From positions 24,363,238 to 24,427,237 of the forward strand of contig OY756960.1 in assembly GCA_963580455.1 (NCBI GenBank): DNA of 64,000 bases. The letters run 5' to 3'. A program made the position numbers and the translations under genes. This document shows, in pieces, positions 24,651-35,832 of the stretch (position 1 is the stretch's first letter; every line of letters starts with the position of its first letter). The DNA comes from Euonymus europaeus (taxonomy: Eukaryota; Streptophyta; Magnoliopsida; Celastrales; Celastraceae). Below the pieces are notes generated by a model. The model had not been told where the DNA came from and made no database searches. It saw only the letters and a list, made by a program, of their open reading frames with translations.

Positions 24651-25524
24651 AGAAGTGAGACTCAGTATCGATTTTAACAGAGAATGAAAAAATTTGTCAT
24701 GACAATTGCTCAACAACCTCTCTAATGCATTTTGATTCGACGGTTTGAATTTAAGTCTATATTCAATATTTAAATGATATATTTATATATTATCCTTCTG
24801 GATTGTTCAAAAATGATGGTAAGTACGTTTGAGTTTACAAACTTCTTATGCTCATATAATTAACAATTTAACTAACAATCTATTATAATAAGTTTAAGAC
24901 TTTCGTTGCACCGTTGCACATGCATGTGTGTCCCTTTCACTAACCATTTTGGTCACTAAAGTATGATTAAAAGAACGGTCGCAAAAAACAACAAAAATAT
25001 GTATGGGCACCAACAACTTCTCTAGCCGGCACCCGAAATCAAAATTTAAAAAAGGATTCGACATATTTCATACTTGTGACTGACAGGTACGTGACTTAAA
25101 CAGACAAACACTTCAAGCAAGCAAACAAAAAATTGGGAGTCGATCTCATTTTTTTTCAGGGGTGTGGACGGTGGGTTTTGTAGGGGTTTCTGAGCCAAAT
25201 TATTTTATCGGTTATCAATCAGTTATGTCGTTTTTCAATCGATCTTAATGTAAATTATAAAATATATAACTTTTTTTAAAAAAAAATTACCAAACCATTC
25301 TCTTTTAGTCGGTTTCAATCGAATTTTTTTTTTACAGCCCTATTTTTTCTCAAAAATATGATATTTTACTCGATATATTGAATATAACCCGTGTTGGGAC
25401 GCAGTTTTTACCAGATGTGCGGGTTTTGCCTACTCCCGCTATCGGCGTTTGCACAAACCCGGGCCCACTTTCAGTAACTGCATTTAGAGGAAATTACAAA
25501 TCACCCCTCTTCCTTACTTTATAG

Positions 25525-25532
25525 TTTATATA
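25525..25532 (+). promoter_or_regulatory. TATA box of the SAUR gene
   Basis: TTTATATA lies 104 bp upstream of the ATG at 25636, which gives a leader of about 75 nt. No TGTCTC auxin element was noticed in the immediate promoter. Confidence 0.45.
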
Positions 25533-25635
25533 CGAACCTTCCTCGCCATTTCTCGTTCCCCAAATTCACCCGCAAACTAATCCCAGTCTCTCGCTCTCTC
25601 ACATTTTTTTTTCGTTTCCTTCCAAGCTAACAGAG

Positions 25636-26007
25636 ATGGCCAAAGGAGGGAAACTCACAAAACTGAAGTCAGTTCTCAAGAAATTGAACTCATTCAACAA
25701 CAGCAACGGCAACAGCAAGCAAAGCAGCTGCTCCATTGCGGCTGCCACCGCAGATGATTACTCCTCCTCAGTCACCGGAGAGCACCTTCACCCGGTCTAC
25801 GTAGGGAAATCAAGGAGGCGTTACCTCATCAGCTCCGACGTTCTCGATCATCCGCTTTTCAAGGAGCTCGCAGAGTGGTCAAGTGAGTCTAGCACTCTCA
25901 CTGTTTCGTGCGAGGTGGTTTTGTTTGAGCATTTGCTTTGGATGCTGGATAATGCAGATCCACAGCCAGAGTCGCTCGAGGAGCTCGTCGAGTTCTACGC
26001 CTGTTGA
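25636..26007 (+). CDS. SAUR family protein (small auxin-up RNA)
   Basis: SAUR proteins are short plant proteins, often auxin-induced, that promote cell expansion. Many do so by inhibiting PP2C.D phosphatases and so activating plasma-membrane H+-ATPase. This intronless frame encodes 123 residues, a normal size. A basic Lys/Ser-rich N-terminus with an Asn/Ser/Gly low-complexity stretch (residues ~16-32) is followed by the SAUR core HPVYVGKSRRRYLI, then HPLFKELAEWS and an acidic C-terminus ending LVEFYAC. The start is the first ATG, in a plausible TAACAGAGATGGC context. The short divergent core and Asn-rich N-terminus resemble the SAUR76-79 subgroup, but I would not assign an orthologue. It has no close gene neighbours: about 4 kb separate it from each side. 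Confidence 0.88.
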   Translation: MAKGGKLTKLKSVLKKLNSFNNSNGNSKQSSCSIAAATADDYSSSVTGEHLHPVYVGKSRRRYLISSDVLDHPLFKELAEWSSESSTLTVSCEVVLFEHLLWMLDNADPQPESLEELVEFYAC

Positions 26008-26630
26008 GCGAGGCTGTTTGGTATGGATTTCCAAAGAACGACCATAAATGATTTAGTGAATGGCAAAATCGTTATTAATTGCAAGTTGTAAATTTGTATT
26101 TATTGAATAATTGATTATTAGAGGATGTAGAGTTATCATATATAGTCACAAGGAACATGCGTGCGTTCTTGTGACGATCTGAGAGTGAGAGTTCAATTTG
26201 AACGGAGAGAGGGACACTGACCCGTAATTCACATCGGCTAATTCCATCCGGGCCTGGTTGGGACTGTATTCATCTATTTGTACTACTCTCATTGTATTTC
26301 TTTTTACAACTATATTAATGTTTCATTTTATTCCCTTAATTTGTAAATTCTTCTCTTCACTCTGCCATGTTATTTGTCTGAATTAGTGCTGATGCAGAAG
26401 CAGAGTGCAAACCTAGCTAATATGTCAAAATTTTGTATAATGTCGTTGAGGTAAAAAAATCCTTACATCGGAAAAGTTTTATAACTTAAAGACCAATGTC
26501 TCAGAATTGTAGAGTATTATTTTACAAACAAAACTGTTCTAGTCTAAAGCCCAAAACAGACAATAAAACATTTGAAGATTGTAGTGTAAATCTCTAAAAT
26601 GCGCCTCCATTAATTTACAGGGCTTTTTTA
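26008..26630. other. SAUR 3' flank
   Basis: A TA-rich 3' UTR and flank follow the SAUR stop codon. Nothing else is recognised. Confidence 0.4.
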
Positions 26631-26848
26631 GGGTGTGTTTGATAGAGTATAATGATTACAACGATAATTAAAAATACATGGATAAACAGATACTTATATT
26701 TGGTATACATGTATATTATTTATCTGGGTACTTTTTTAGGCAATTTTCTTCATATTTTGGATTTAATGGTTACTCATGAGAGAGGTAAGTAATGATTATC
26801 ATAGTAATACATTACACTCCTATTTATTATCCTCTTATCAAATACACC
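26631..26848. mobile_element. Tourist-like (PIF/Harbinger) MITE, 218 bp
   Basis: The left end GGGTGTGTTTGATA (26631) and the right end TATCAAATACACC (ending 26848) are terminal inverted repeats with one mismatch. Flanking trinucleotides are TTA and ATA, so the target duplication is imperfect. The interior is AT-rich and has no coding capacity. Confidence 0.65.
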
Positions 26849-29800
26849 ATAAATGTTACATCATCTTCGTTATCCATATGAGATGCAATGCTCGCATCAC
26901 ACTTGTCTGTTGTTTGAAAAAAGAGAAAAACAGATCGAGTAACCTCTCAGGCTGGAATTCATCACCAAAAGGTTCAAGAGAGAGAATTGTTCTTGTACAA
27001 TGAAGTTTAAGAATAATACAGTCTCTATAAAATAAAATAAAATCTTTATTATTTGATTTTTTTTCTAAGAATCCGAAAATCAGTTAGGTGGGTTTGTCAT
27101 ATTATCAACTTTTCCTAATTTGGTTTGCTTAAAATCAAATTAGCAAAAAATTGACATTAGGTAGCTCTAAAAAAGTTTATATAATATATTTGGGGGCAGC
27201 TGGAAGTGAAAATATTTTATGTGAGGCCAATTAGAATACGTTGATTATGATATTTGATCTATATCATAGTCTATGTATAAATTAAGTGGAATGTATAGTT
27301 TATGTTAATAATGATTAGGTAGGTATAGAGATGCTTAATTAAACATAACCACACACGCTCTCTACTTATTGTTTTACTTAATTTATTAGTTGACAGAACA
27401 TTAATTTAATTAAATTATTTTTTTAATTGAAGACTTTATAGAAGTGGAGGACGTGAAAAATTAGTGTCTAACGCGTCTTCAGGACTTCAAGCAGCCAAAT
27501 TGAATATCATTGTCAACCAAAATATATGAAATGAAAATTAAAGAAAAACATTATTAGAGTCTGATGTTTTCTTTTTCTGTTTTCTCCTTTCATTTTCTTA
27601 ATAAATCCACGACCAGAAGCCAGTACTTCTGGACGGGGCTTTAATAAAACCAACAACTGGCTAATCAGACTTGCAATTCAATTACAACTAAAAGTTTATT
27701 ATAAGTCAATCTAAGGGTCCACACCTTGTTCCAGTCTTGGAATTCATGTCATTATTGACTAAACTCCATAATTACACATATATATATTATATGCAATTTA
27801 TATATGGCATGTAGTCTCGGTTATAATTTTCTTTCCCAATTTCCTCTCTAAAAGTATCAAATTTCAACCTATATGTTGAAAATTTGTCTAGTTGTTACAT
27901 TACAATGCGCACATTATTCAAATACGTGCTCTTATTGAATCTGCACGATTTCGTTTAACGCGTTTTCATCGGGCGAATGTCTGTCATGCTCGTCGTTAGT
28001 ATTGTACCGGTGTTCTTACAGTCTTACTGCTAGTTTATCTATAATATGAGGTTTCGTATTTAAAAAAAAAACTATTTGTTAAAAATAGTACATGACCAAA
28101 TGAGGAACCATGACATGGTGTGAAACAAGGGCCCAAGATGAGAAAAGGAAAAGACAATATCAGCCCTGTGAGCCTGTTCATGCCGTCTGCGTGTCAGTGT
28201 CGAAGACGACAAAGGTACGTTGGGACATGCACACGACACGCTTCTTCCGGCTTTTCAGTCTAGTAGAAACCCAATCACACACTTCTCGATTCTCAACCGC
28301 AAATTGTGTCCATCTGTTGGAAACTTGGAGGGCCTTTGCGTCCTTTCACAAAACATAAGCAACAATATTAGCCGCTTTATGAGCAGCCCACGTGGTAGTG
28401 GGCCGTGAAAAATCAGATTTTCGGCTCAAAAAGTGCGAGTCTCTCCCTCACAATGCATGTTACGGTGGAATTTTTGTCCATAGAATCAGTGTTTTTGTGC
28501 ATAGTATGATTTTAACTTCCATGTGAAGGGTTCGTGTTGTCTTCTGTTCTCTGTCCCCCAAGAATCACATAAGGTGTGAGTAATTATGGGGTCAAGACAA
28601 AGGGCAAGCCAGGGCTGAAATTTTCACTTGGTAAGAAAAATACTTAGTCGGCATGACATATGACATATATCATTCAGAAAAAGAAGAAAAAAAAATTTGC
28701 AAGTGACGATTCATTAAATCAAACCCTATCTCAAAGGAAATGATATGATAAAAAATCTTCACAATCTCAACAGTAAAATCTCAACGGTAAGATTATGATT
28801 ATGATTACGATTACGATTACGATTGAGCCTCAATAACCATAATATGCTACTAGTATTATATATTTCATAAAATGTTAAATCTCAAATGTTAATCCAATAG
28901 CACCCTATATATTCTTATCACAATTCAAACGAACGCACTTTGATCCTTATAAACAAGAAGATGTTCATACTCATCTCATATACGCAAATTATTGACTTAA
29001 GCGTCGGAACGTCATATAATGTAATGCAGATTGGAAATTAAAGGAAGCCCCATCTTTAATTTTTGTGTCTGGGATTGGATATGACCAAAAATGAAGAGAC
29101 ATAGGCGGATGAAAATTAGTCGAGGAAATAGGTAAACAAAAGAATTGAAAATTCAATTTCAACAAATGTGGCATCCAAGCAAGCATCCAGGTCATAAACA
29201 ACAATAGTCCAAAAGAACAAGGCAGCAAATTGAAAGACATGCATGGACAAGAGTACTGAGGTTTGTAATCTCCCATCCCATCCCATCCCCACACGACCAG
29301 AGCCCGTGCTGGGTTCTCCTCTTTTAATTAGTGGTCGTGTGGAGACAAAAACCAAAAGGGCAGTAGTCAAAGGAAACGAGAAGGCATTGCATATATGTTA
29401 AATCATTAAAAGGGGCCTTTTTGAATCCGAATTTGATTATTTCTCAAGCATGTGACTGACGTGGCTACCGTAGCATCAGTGGGTCTAGCTTTACATTTAT
29501 TACATCAAATTAATTCATATACCTCTTTTGTAGTTCAAATTTTTATTTATTTATAAATCTATGGAATTGTAAAGCAAAATAGATCCATTTAGAGGGACAA
29601 AGGGCAGCTGTGGCTCGCGATGGTTGTTTTTAGACAACTAACCATTCTCAATGCAACTTTTACGTGACACTAACCCGCGCTTCGGTGCAGGGTTTTGTGG
29701 ATATGTAATTTTTTGAAGTTTATAATTCACATTTTATAATAAAATGAAGTAAGATAAATTTAAAAAAATTAAAAAAAAAACAAAATTGTTGGATTAAAAT

Positions 29801-30180
29801 TATATAAACTACTATTGTAAACAAATTGCGGAGCTTTGGATCCGTTTTCTTGAGTACCATCACACACCCTGTGTAATGAATTTGATGCACAAGGTGTGCA
29901 TAGAAGTGACAATTCAAAATATGCATACATGTAGAAGGATTGGGTTTAGGAACTGGAATAACGGAATTCATATTTTTGTGACGTTCCGCCGGTTAGACGC
30001 TCCATAGAAGATGGTGACCAAAGACGATAAACAAATAAAATAACCAAAACCAACCATCTGGCGAGTGCTGTGTTGTCTACATATATGTATTGGCCCAAAA
30101 CAGGCCCAATTATATAATGCACTGGCGGGCCCTCTTTAACAAGCCCAACTCATACAATCCAACTCCAAACAGCCGAGTAC
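26849..30180. other. Intergenic, mostly featureless
   Basis: About 3.3 kb of AT-rich DNA. A short imperfect hexamer run (GATTAC-like, 28788-28824) is present. Open reading frames of 60-100 codons here (for example 28110-28358 and 28989-29370) show no recognisable domains and atypical composition. The last 150 bp is the promoter of the ferredoxin gene. Confidence 0.5.
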
Positions 30181-30526
30181 AGATTTTATAAGTCTTTTTC
30201 CTTCTCCCCTGGCAGCGATAAAACCTCATTTTCTTCTTGCGACAAAACCCTGTCTCTCCAATCTTGCACGATTCAATTCCTCTCCTCTCTCGCGGTTCCA
30301 GGTCGCATTTAAGGTGAGTCTCTCTTTCTTACACAGCGTCTGTTGCTGGCAGACTCGCTAATTCTATTCATGAACGAGACAATTTTTGTATAACTTTAAA
30401 TGTTCTTCGATCGGTATATAATCCTTAACGAGACCATCGTTTGTTCCCACTCTGTATATTCCAATCTGTGGTTATACAATTCAATAACATCTATTTTTGT
30501 TAAAATAGGGGTTAATTTGGTGCCAA

Positions 30527-33500
30527 ATGCTATTTTATAGAATTTCGAGAGTTGGATTTCCAATAATCAGAGCTCTTTCAAGAGGTATGCTTTTGCTCCT
30601 TCTATCTTTTGATATTTTGATTTGCTGCTAATAATACTATTATCTGCTTTACTTGGAGGAAAATTATTTGAATGATGAAACTTAATGAAAATAGATTGAA
30701 TTACTATTTTTTCGAAGGCATTTCTACACGTGCATCTAGAACAGGATATACCGGAAGCTCCTACTGTCAGAGACATCGGGTAAGTGTTCTCTTCTTTAAC
30801 TTTCGATTTGAAAATTTTCTGTCACCTTGCTGATTGCAAGTGTGGCTATATGGTTAGTTATTGAAGGGTTTTTTTTTTCCAAGTAGGATTCCTGTTTTTT
30901 TTAAAAGTTATGATATGTATCGTGTTGATTGTAGCAAGAAAATTGACTTTCGATATGGATGCTTTTTAGGAATATATGCTACAATTCCTATCTCCCACGA
31001 TTCTATACAGTTTCAATAAAATGGTTTACATAAATCCATGTCAGAAGGACTTTGAATATAATGATCAGGGAAAAGATGATGTGAGTTTTCAACTACATGC
31101 TATGCCCTCTCTATTGCATTTGAATTGTGACGGAATTTCTGTAAATACTAAATAGAATTTGTAGCATATCACAATCTACTAGAGGCAAACATGTGATCCA
31201 TATGATCCAGTGGTAGAGTTTAGTGGTGTAACTTAGATGTCACATGTTCAATTTATGGAATGTGGGGTTAAGGATTGAGTATATCATGCATGTCCCCAAC
31301 CCTCCTTACTGCTGGAGTCTGTGCACGAGAGTTATTTATCTTTTACCTAATCTGGTGACTCGCTGGCTCAATAGAGTGTGTTCCCATACGAGTCACTGTC
31401 GTCGTCTACCATCAACTGGCTTATGCCTTGAAGAGGGTAAATTCAGACAAGAGACCTAGATTAGTCTTTTTTGTTATCCTGTTCTAGCATTGATTAACTC
31501 AGGGGGTAAGGGCGAGACTTAGTAGCTTTTTCTAGAGTTATGTAATATTTAGTGAAACTTAGCCTCACTGATCGCATACTAGTGAACTGAACTCATCAGC
31601 TGTAATGGACTACACTTTTTCTCACATATTTAAGGAATGAGTCATAATCATTATATTGCGAAGATGGTATGTGGAAGTTTTCAAACTATTGGAGTAATTT
31701 TCTTAGTCTGAATCTTAATTAGATGAATAAATCTCGTTACCTTTTTGAAAATTGATTCAAGATCTAGTGTTGGATATTTTTTGATTAAAACTCACAAGAA
31801 TGCTCGAAAGTAGTAGAAAAACGCTGTTGTGGTAAAACTTTTAATGACTGGTTGAAATTTTATAGTTGATCTCTTATACAGCATGAATTGCAGCCAGAAA
31901 CGTGGTGGTTCCATGGTGCCATATTTCAGAGGAATTGCTACTGTTCCACTACAGCAGCCAATGCTGACTCTAAAGATAAAGGAGAACAGCAAGAGTAAGC
32001 ACTTTTGCATTATAATAGATTTAGTGCCATTTGACACTGTGGGGACTTCTGATACATATTATGGTGAGAGAGATTGATTACCAAGAATCAAGCAGCAATT
32101 TCATGCTAAATTTTATTAAAGTTGTTTTTCTTAAGAGCCTATATGATGCCTGATTTCCTTTCCAATTTCAAAAACAATTGTTCGTAATGGAAATTTCAGT
32201 TAACTGCCTTTTCTTATATGTACTCTTTTTGCAATTTTGCAAAACATAAAGAATGCTTTACCTTTAAGAACATCTTAAGCTTTAAAGTGCTTCTAGTTGC
32301 AAGCACATAACAAAATGTTTTTGAATGTGTTTACGTGTTTAGCAGAAATAATAAATTCCTTTGGCATGTAACAAATGCTTAGTAGTTGAGTAATGTCTGC
32401 AAAGATACAGGATGTCGGTGAGTTTTCACTGGGGAAAGCAGCAAGAGTTGTTATAGTGCAAACAATGAAGAGAGTTTAAACCTGTGACTTTATACCTAAA
32501 ACAAAAGAACTACAAAGCTGTGTAGCATTTCTTAAACGAATATGCAAGCACATTCTACTTCTCTAATATTCTTTCTGGAGCAGAATCCATCACCGTTCAT
32601 TGGAAAACCTTACAATTCAACATGTTCTCTCATTGTGAACTGAATTTAGCTAGTTTTTACTGGTTTTTTTTTTTTTTAATCTCAGCATGTACTTTATCTG
32701 CAGGATATCTGTGATATTTGTCGACAAGGACGGAGAAGAAAAACATATTAAGGTCCCAGTTGGAATGTCTATGTTAGAAGCTGCACATCAAAATGATATA
32801 GAACTTGAAGGCAAGGACCATGATGCTTTTTTGGTTTAGCATTTTGCATCTTCTTATCGATTTCAAATTACTAATTGTTTGATGAAATATTATGGAGAAT
32901 TATTCTTTATTTGAATTCCATTTGCTTGTTGTTACTTAAATGTCTTTTCTTAGAATACACATGGTAACAACATAGAAGACTTATGATCTGGCGTTTCTTG
33001 TTTTTATGGTAGTATTTGTTTTTCATATTTGGTTTTTTTAACTGGATTTTATTTTGCAGCATAACATATATTAATGACGCACTTCATCACCACTCCGTGT
33101 CTAGTTCTTCTTTAATGTTGTGCCTTTATCCTCTTGTCAGGAGCATGTGAGGGCTCACTTGCCTGTTCAACATGCCATGTAATTGTTATGGTGAGTAAAA
33201 GAAAATGTCTACTACAGAAATGTTCTTTAGAAGTAATTCTGAGATAAATCCATGGATTTTTTGGGCTAACAAATGAAGTGGCTAAATGTCAATCATTGTT
33301 GTAGGACATGGAGCAGTACAATAAATTAGAAGACCCAACTGACGAGGAGAACGATATGTTGGATCTTGCTTTTGGGCTTACAGAAACGTGAGGGCCTTGT
33401 TTATGAATCTGTCACTAGATTTTCATTCATATTCAACTCAATTTATTTCTATGTTTGCTATTTTACAGATCTCGTCTGGGTTGTCAAGTGATTGCAAAAC

Positions 33501-33583
33501 CTGAACTTGATGGGGTTCGCTTGGCCATTCCCTCAGCCACTCGGAATTTTGCTGTCGATGGGTACGTTCCTAAACCACACTAG
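30527..33583 (+). CDS. Mitochondrial adrenodoxin-type [2Fe-2S] ferredoxin
   Basis: This family carries electrons from adrenodoxin reductase to mitochondrial Fe-S cluster assembly and biotin synthase. Seven coding exons join in frame: 30527-30584, 30718-30779, 31882-31994, 32704-32810, 33141-33190, 33305-33387 and 33470-33583 (the last could start at 33469 by my count of its acceptor). A non-coding leader exon ends at 30313. The product is 195 residues. An Arg/Ser-rich presequence of about 70 residues precedes the ferredoxin fold. The cluster ligands follow the vertebrate-type spacing: C116, C122 and C125 in CEGSLACSTC, then C163 in LGCQV. The C-terminus VPKPH is typical of plant MFDX. The intron at 32811 uses a GC donor (GAAG then GCAAGG), and no GT restores the frame nearby. 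An Au-like SINE lies in the third intron of the gene. It closely resembles Arabidopsis MFDX1/2, but I cannot say which. Confidence 0.93.
31203..31345 (+). mobile_element. Au-like SINE, diverged, in ferredoxin intron
   Basis: CCAGTGGTAGAGTT is followed by CACATGTTCAATTTATGGAA, GGGGTTAAGGATTGAGTATA, a CCCTCCTTACTGCTGGAGTC segment and GCACGAGAG. This is the same order as the copy at 16011-16205 and the Au family. It has the same orientation as the host gene. Confidence 0.55.
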
Positions 33584-34665
33584 ACACAGTGTACAGAGTT
33601 GGGAAGTTTTTGCCGAGTATAAAGGATAAGATCATCCCAGTTTTGTAGCTCTTGTATTTTATTGGCTTTATGAGCATCTATTCCAACATAATTAATGTCT
33701 CTTTTGAAGTCGGTGGTACGTAATGTATTTTTATTTCCTTAGATAATATTTTTGTCACAGTTATTCTATTGAATACACGATGACGAGCAATAGGTGATTA
33801 AGGCTATGTTGAACATGACCCCAAGGAGCTCTGTGGTGTAATAGTTTTTTTCCTGGACTGAATTAATACTGTATTCTCTATTTTGGAGCTGAATGTCTCT
33901 TTATTTGAAATTCAGAATTGCATCCCAATTTTGACCAATTACATGTACAGGCTGCTGCATGCTGCCTACCTACCTAAACAATCTACCATCCTGACAAATC
34001 TGCATTAATTACTTCATAGAGTTCTGAACAACGATGTCTAAACTTCCATATTAACATGAATCTAGCACGTAAAAACTAAACAAAGAAAAACATGGATTGA
34101 CACTTTCATTACAGAACACGGCTGTAATTTACCTAATTCTCAATAACATAGCTACTTCTAGTAACTGTAAATAGCAAAACAAGAAACTGGAGGCTGAAAA
34201 ATCCGATGTGTTCTCGAAACCGATGGTGACTGAAAGTCATATTAATGTTTAGTTAGGTCGTAACAGGAAAGTATTAAAACTCATATTAGCGAACAAAAAC
34301 ACTAAAAAAGAATAGAGTGTTCTAAAACTCTTGAAACTAAGAACTAAAAACTCTTTTGAAAATAGTATTCTGCAAGCACGGTAATCATCTATTTCTCTGA
34401 CGTTTATATATTCCCTTTTCATCTAAAACAAAATGAAGGTAATAGACAACATTCTTTGGAGATCAACAGTTGAAGACCGCATATGTCAATCAAAGACGAA
34501 AATAATTGAATTGCAACAAGTGAATCTTAGGTTGGATTGATAGATAATCCATTGCTCGACAAAGTCCTTCTATGTCACAAGTTTTAAGTGGAAATGACTC
34601 AATTAAAAGTTACCCAAAAAGACAGCTGCTTCCTTGTTGCATGGAGCACAAGCGATTAGGAGGCT
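33584..34665. other. Convergent intergenic between ferredoxin and membrane-protein genes
   Basis: About 1.1 kb of AT-rich DNA holds the two 3' UTRs. No additional coding sequence is recognised. Confidence 0.5.
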
Positions 34666-35467
34666 TCAATCATCTTTCAATCTCTTTAGCAGTTTAGCAG
34701 CCCAACGTCGAACACGTTGCTTCAGCGTATAACCCACAACACCACCAGCCGCAAAGAAAATCACACACAGCTTTGAGCATGTCCATATGGAAACCACTTG
34801 TCTGCGATCAGAAAAACATTGAGTACACAAGTACAAAAGAAGAGAGAGAAGAAGTCTGGAGATTAAATATTAGGTTTTAAACAACTTGAGCTGATAAAAA
34901 AATTTCAATACTCAAAACTTGAGACAACCTGACAAAGTTCTTCACTAAATTGTCGACTAAAGTAAATGTTCATGAACTTAATATGAGGGTGAGAACCAAA
35001 TGAAATCAAAGTCCCAGCATGTTTTATGGATTATACACAATTCACCTAAAGCCAATTTGACAGCTATGTTGATATGTAGAAAGGCATTAAAACCAAGAGA
35101 ATGCTTCACCAAGATTTTAGTTACGAATATAAAAGTAGTACATACTTGTATGAAAACTAGCTAGAGGAGGGTACAAAAGATTTCTGATCATGTTTACCCA
35201 ACAATCAATCTTCGTGGCATAGTTCCCGTCTACAAAAATGAAAAAGCAAGTGAACACTGAAAAAAACCCAGCACATCTGGAAGAACCAAGAACAAGATAA
35301 TACAAGTACCTGGGAGGCCTAGCGACCAAGACACTAGACTGATCAGAAGCAGATACAGCGGCTGGCATGTCTTTCTCGCTGAATTTGAACGGATTATCGG
35401 GCAACGAAGAAGAAACTGATTTGGGATATTTTGAAATTCTTCGAACAAAACTCTGTAACCCGTCCAT
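34666..35467 (-). CDS. Small single-pass membrane protein of unknown function, 97 residues
   Basis: Two exons, 35467-35310 and 34801-34666, join in frame across GT-AG to give 97 residues. The soluble N-terminal half has a basic amphipathic start (residues 1-18) and a Ser/Pro-rich linker. A hydrophobic segment LCVIFFAAGGVVGYTL (residues 64-79) with a GGxxG-like small-residue pattern follows. The tail is strongly basic (KQRVRRWAAKLLKRLKDD). I do not recognise the family. A basic N-terminus, one membrane span and a basic tail would suit a mitochondrial or plastid membrane protein, but this is inference. The gene is head to head with the PrxQ pseudogene, 365 bp apart, and converges with the ferredoxin gene. 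The start is the only upstream ATG in frame. Confidence 0.65.
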
Positions 35468-35832
35468 TCGTTCAAAAGATTCGAGAAGAACAAACGGAAA
35501 TCAACACAAGTACCACAGCCAGAAAAATCGAACCCTAAATATATAAAGCACCCATCAATGATTTCATGGCGAATCGGAAAATGGGTGTGGTGGAAAAGAT
35601 TTGCAGAAGTATACCAATAAGTATTTGAAGTTTCGTATAGGCCCTAGTTAAAGCTTAATGGAAATTAGCGTTTAAAGCAAAATAATAACTGGAATTAAAA
35701 ACCAGGTTTTTAACCAATACTTGGTCATGGATCTGTCTTTTCTTATTCATATTTTAATAAGTAAGGTGAAGGGTGTTAATGGATTTTGTGATCTCTTGCC
35801 TTCGCTTGTTCTGCATAACTCTCAATTCTCAA

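Larger units (their letters stand above)
21608..25500. other. Intergenic region upstream of the hydrolase-CPBP and SAUR genes
   Basis: About 3.9 kb of AT-rich DNA lies between two divergently transcribed genes. It contains the promoter side of the hydrolase-CPBP gene (21608-21850), LINE debris near 23.4 kb, a small poly(T) insertion and a copy of the ~190-bp repeat at 24420-24650, each listed separately. I see no intact gene. Confidence 0.6.

Noticed and set aside
28110..28408. Overlapping plus-strand frames of 60-80 codons in a slightly GC-richer stretch
   Set aside because: The overlapping frames have no domain and neither looks like a plant protein. Left as intergenic.
28788..28824. Interstitial telomere repeat
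   Set aside because: The hexamer is GATTAC-like, not TTTAGGG. It is a short simple repeat.
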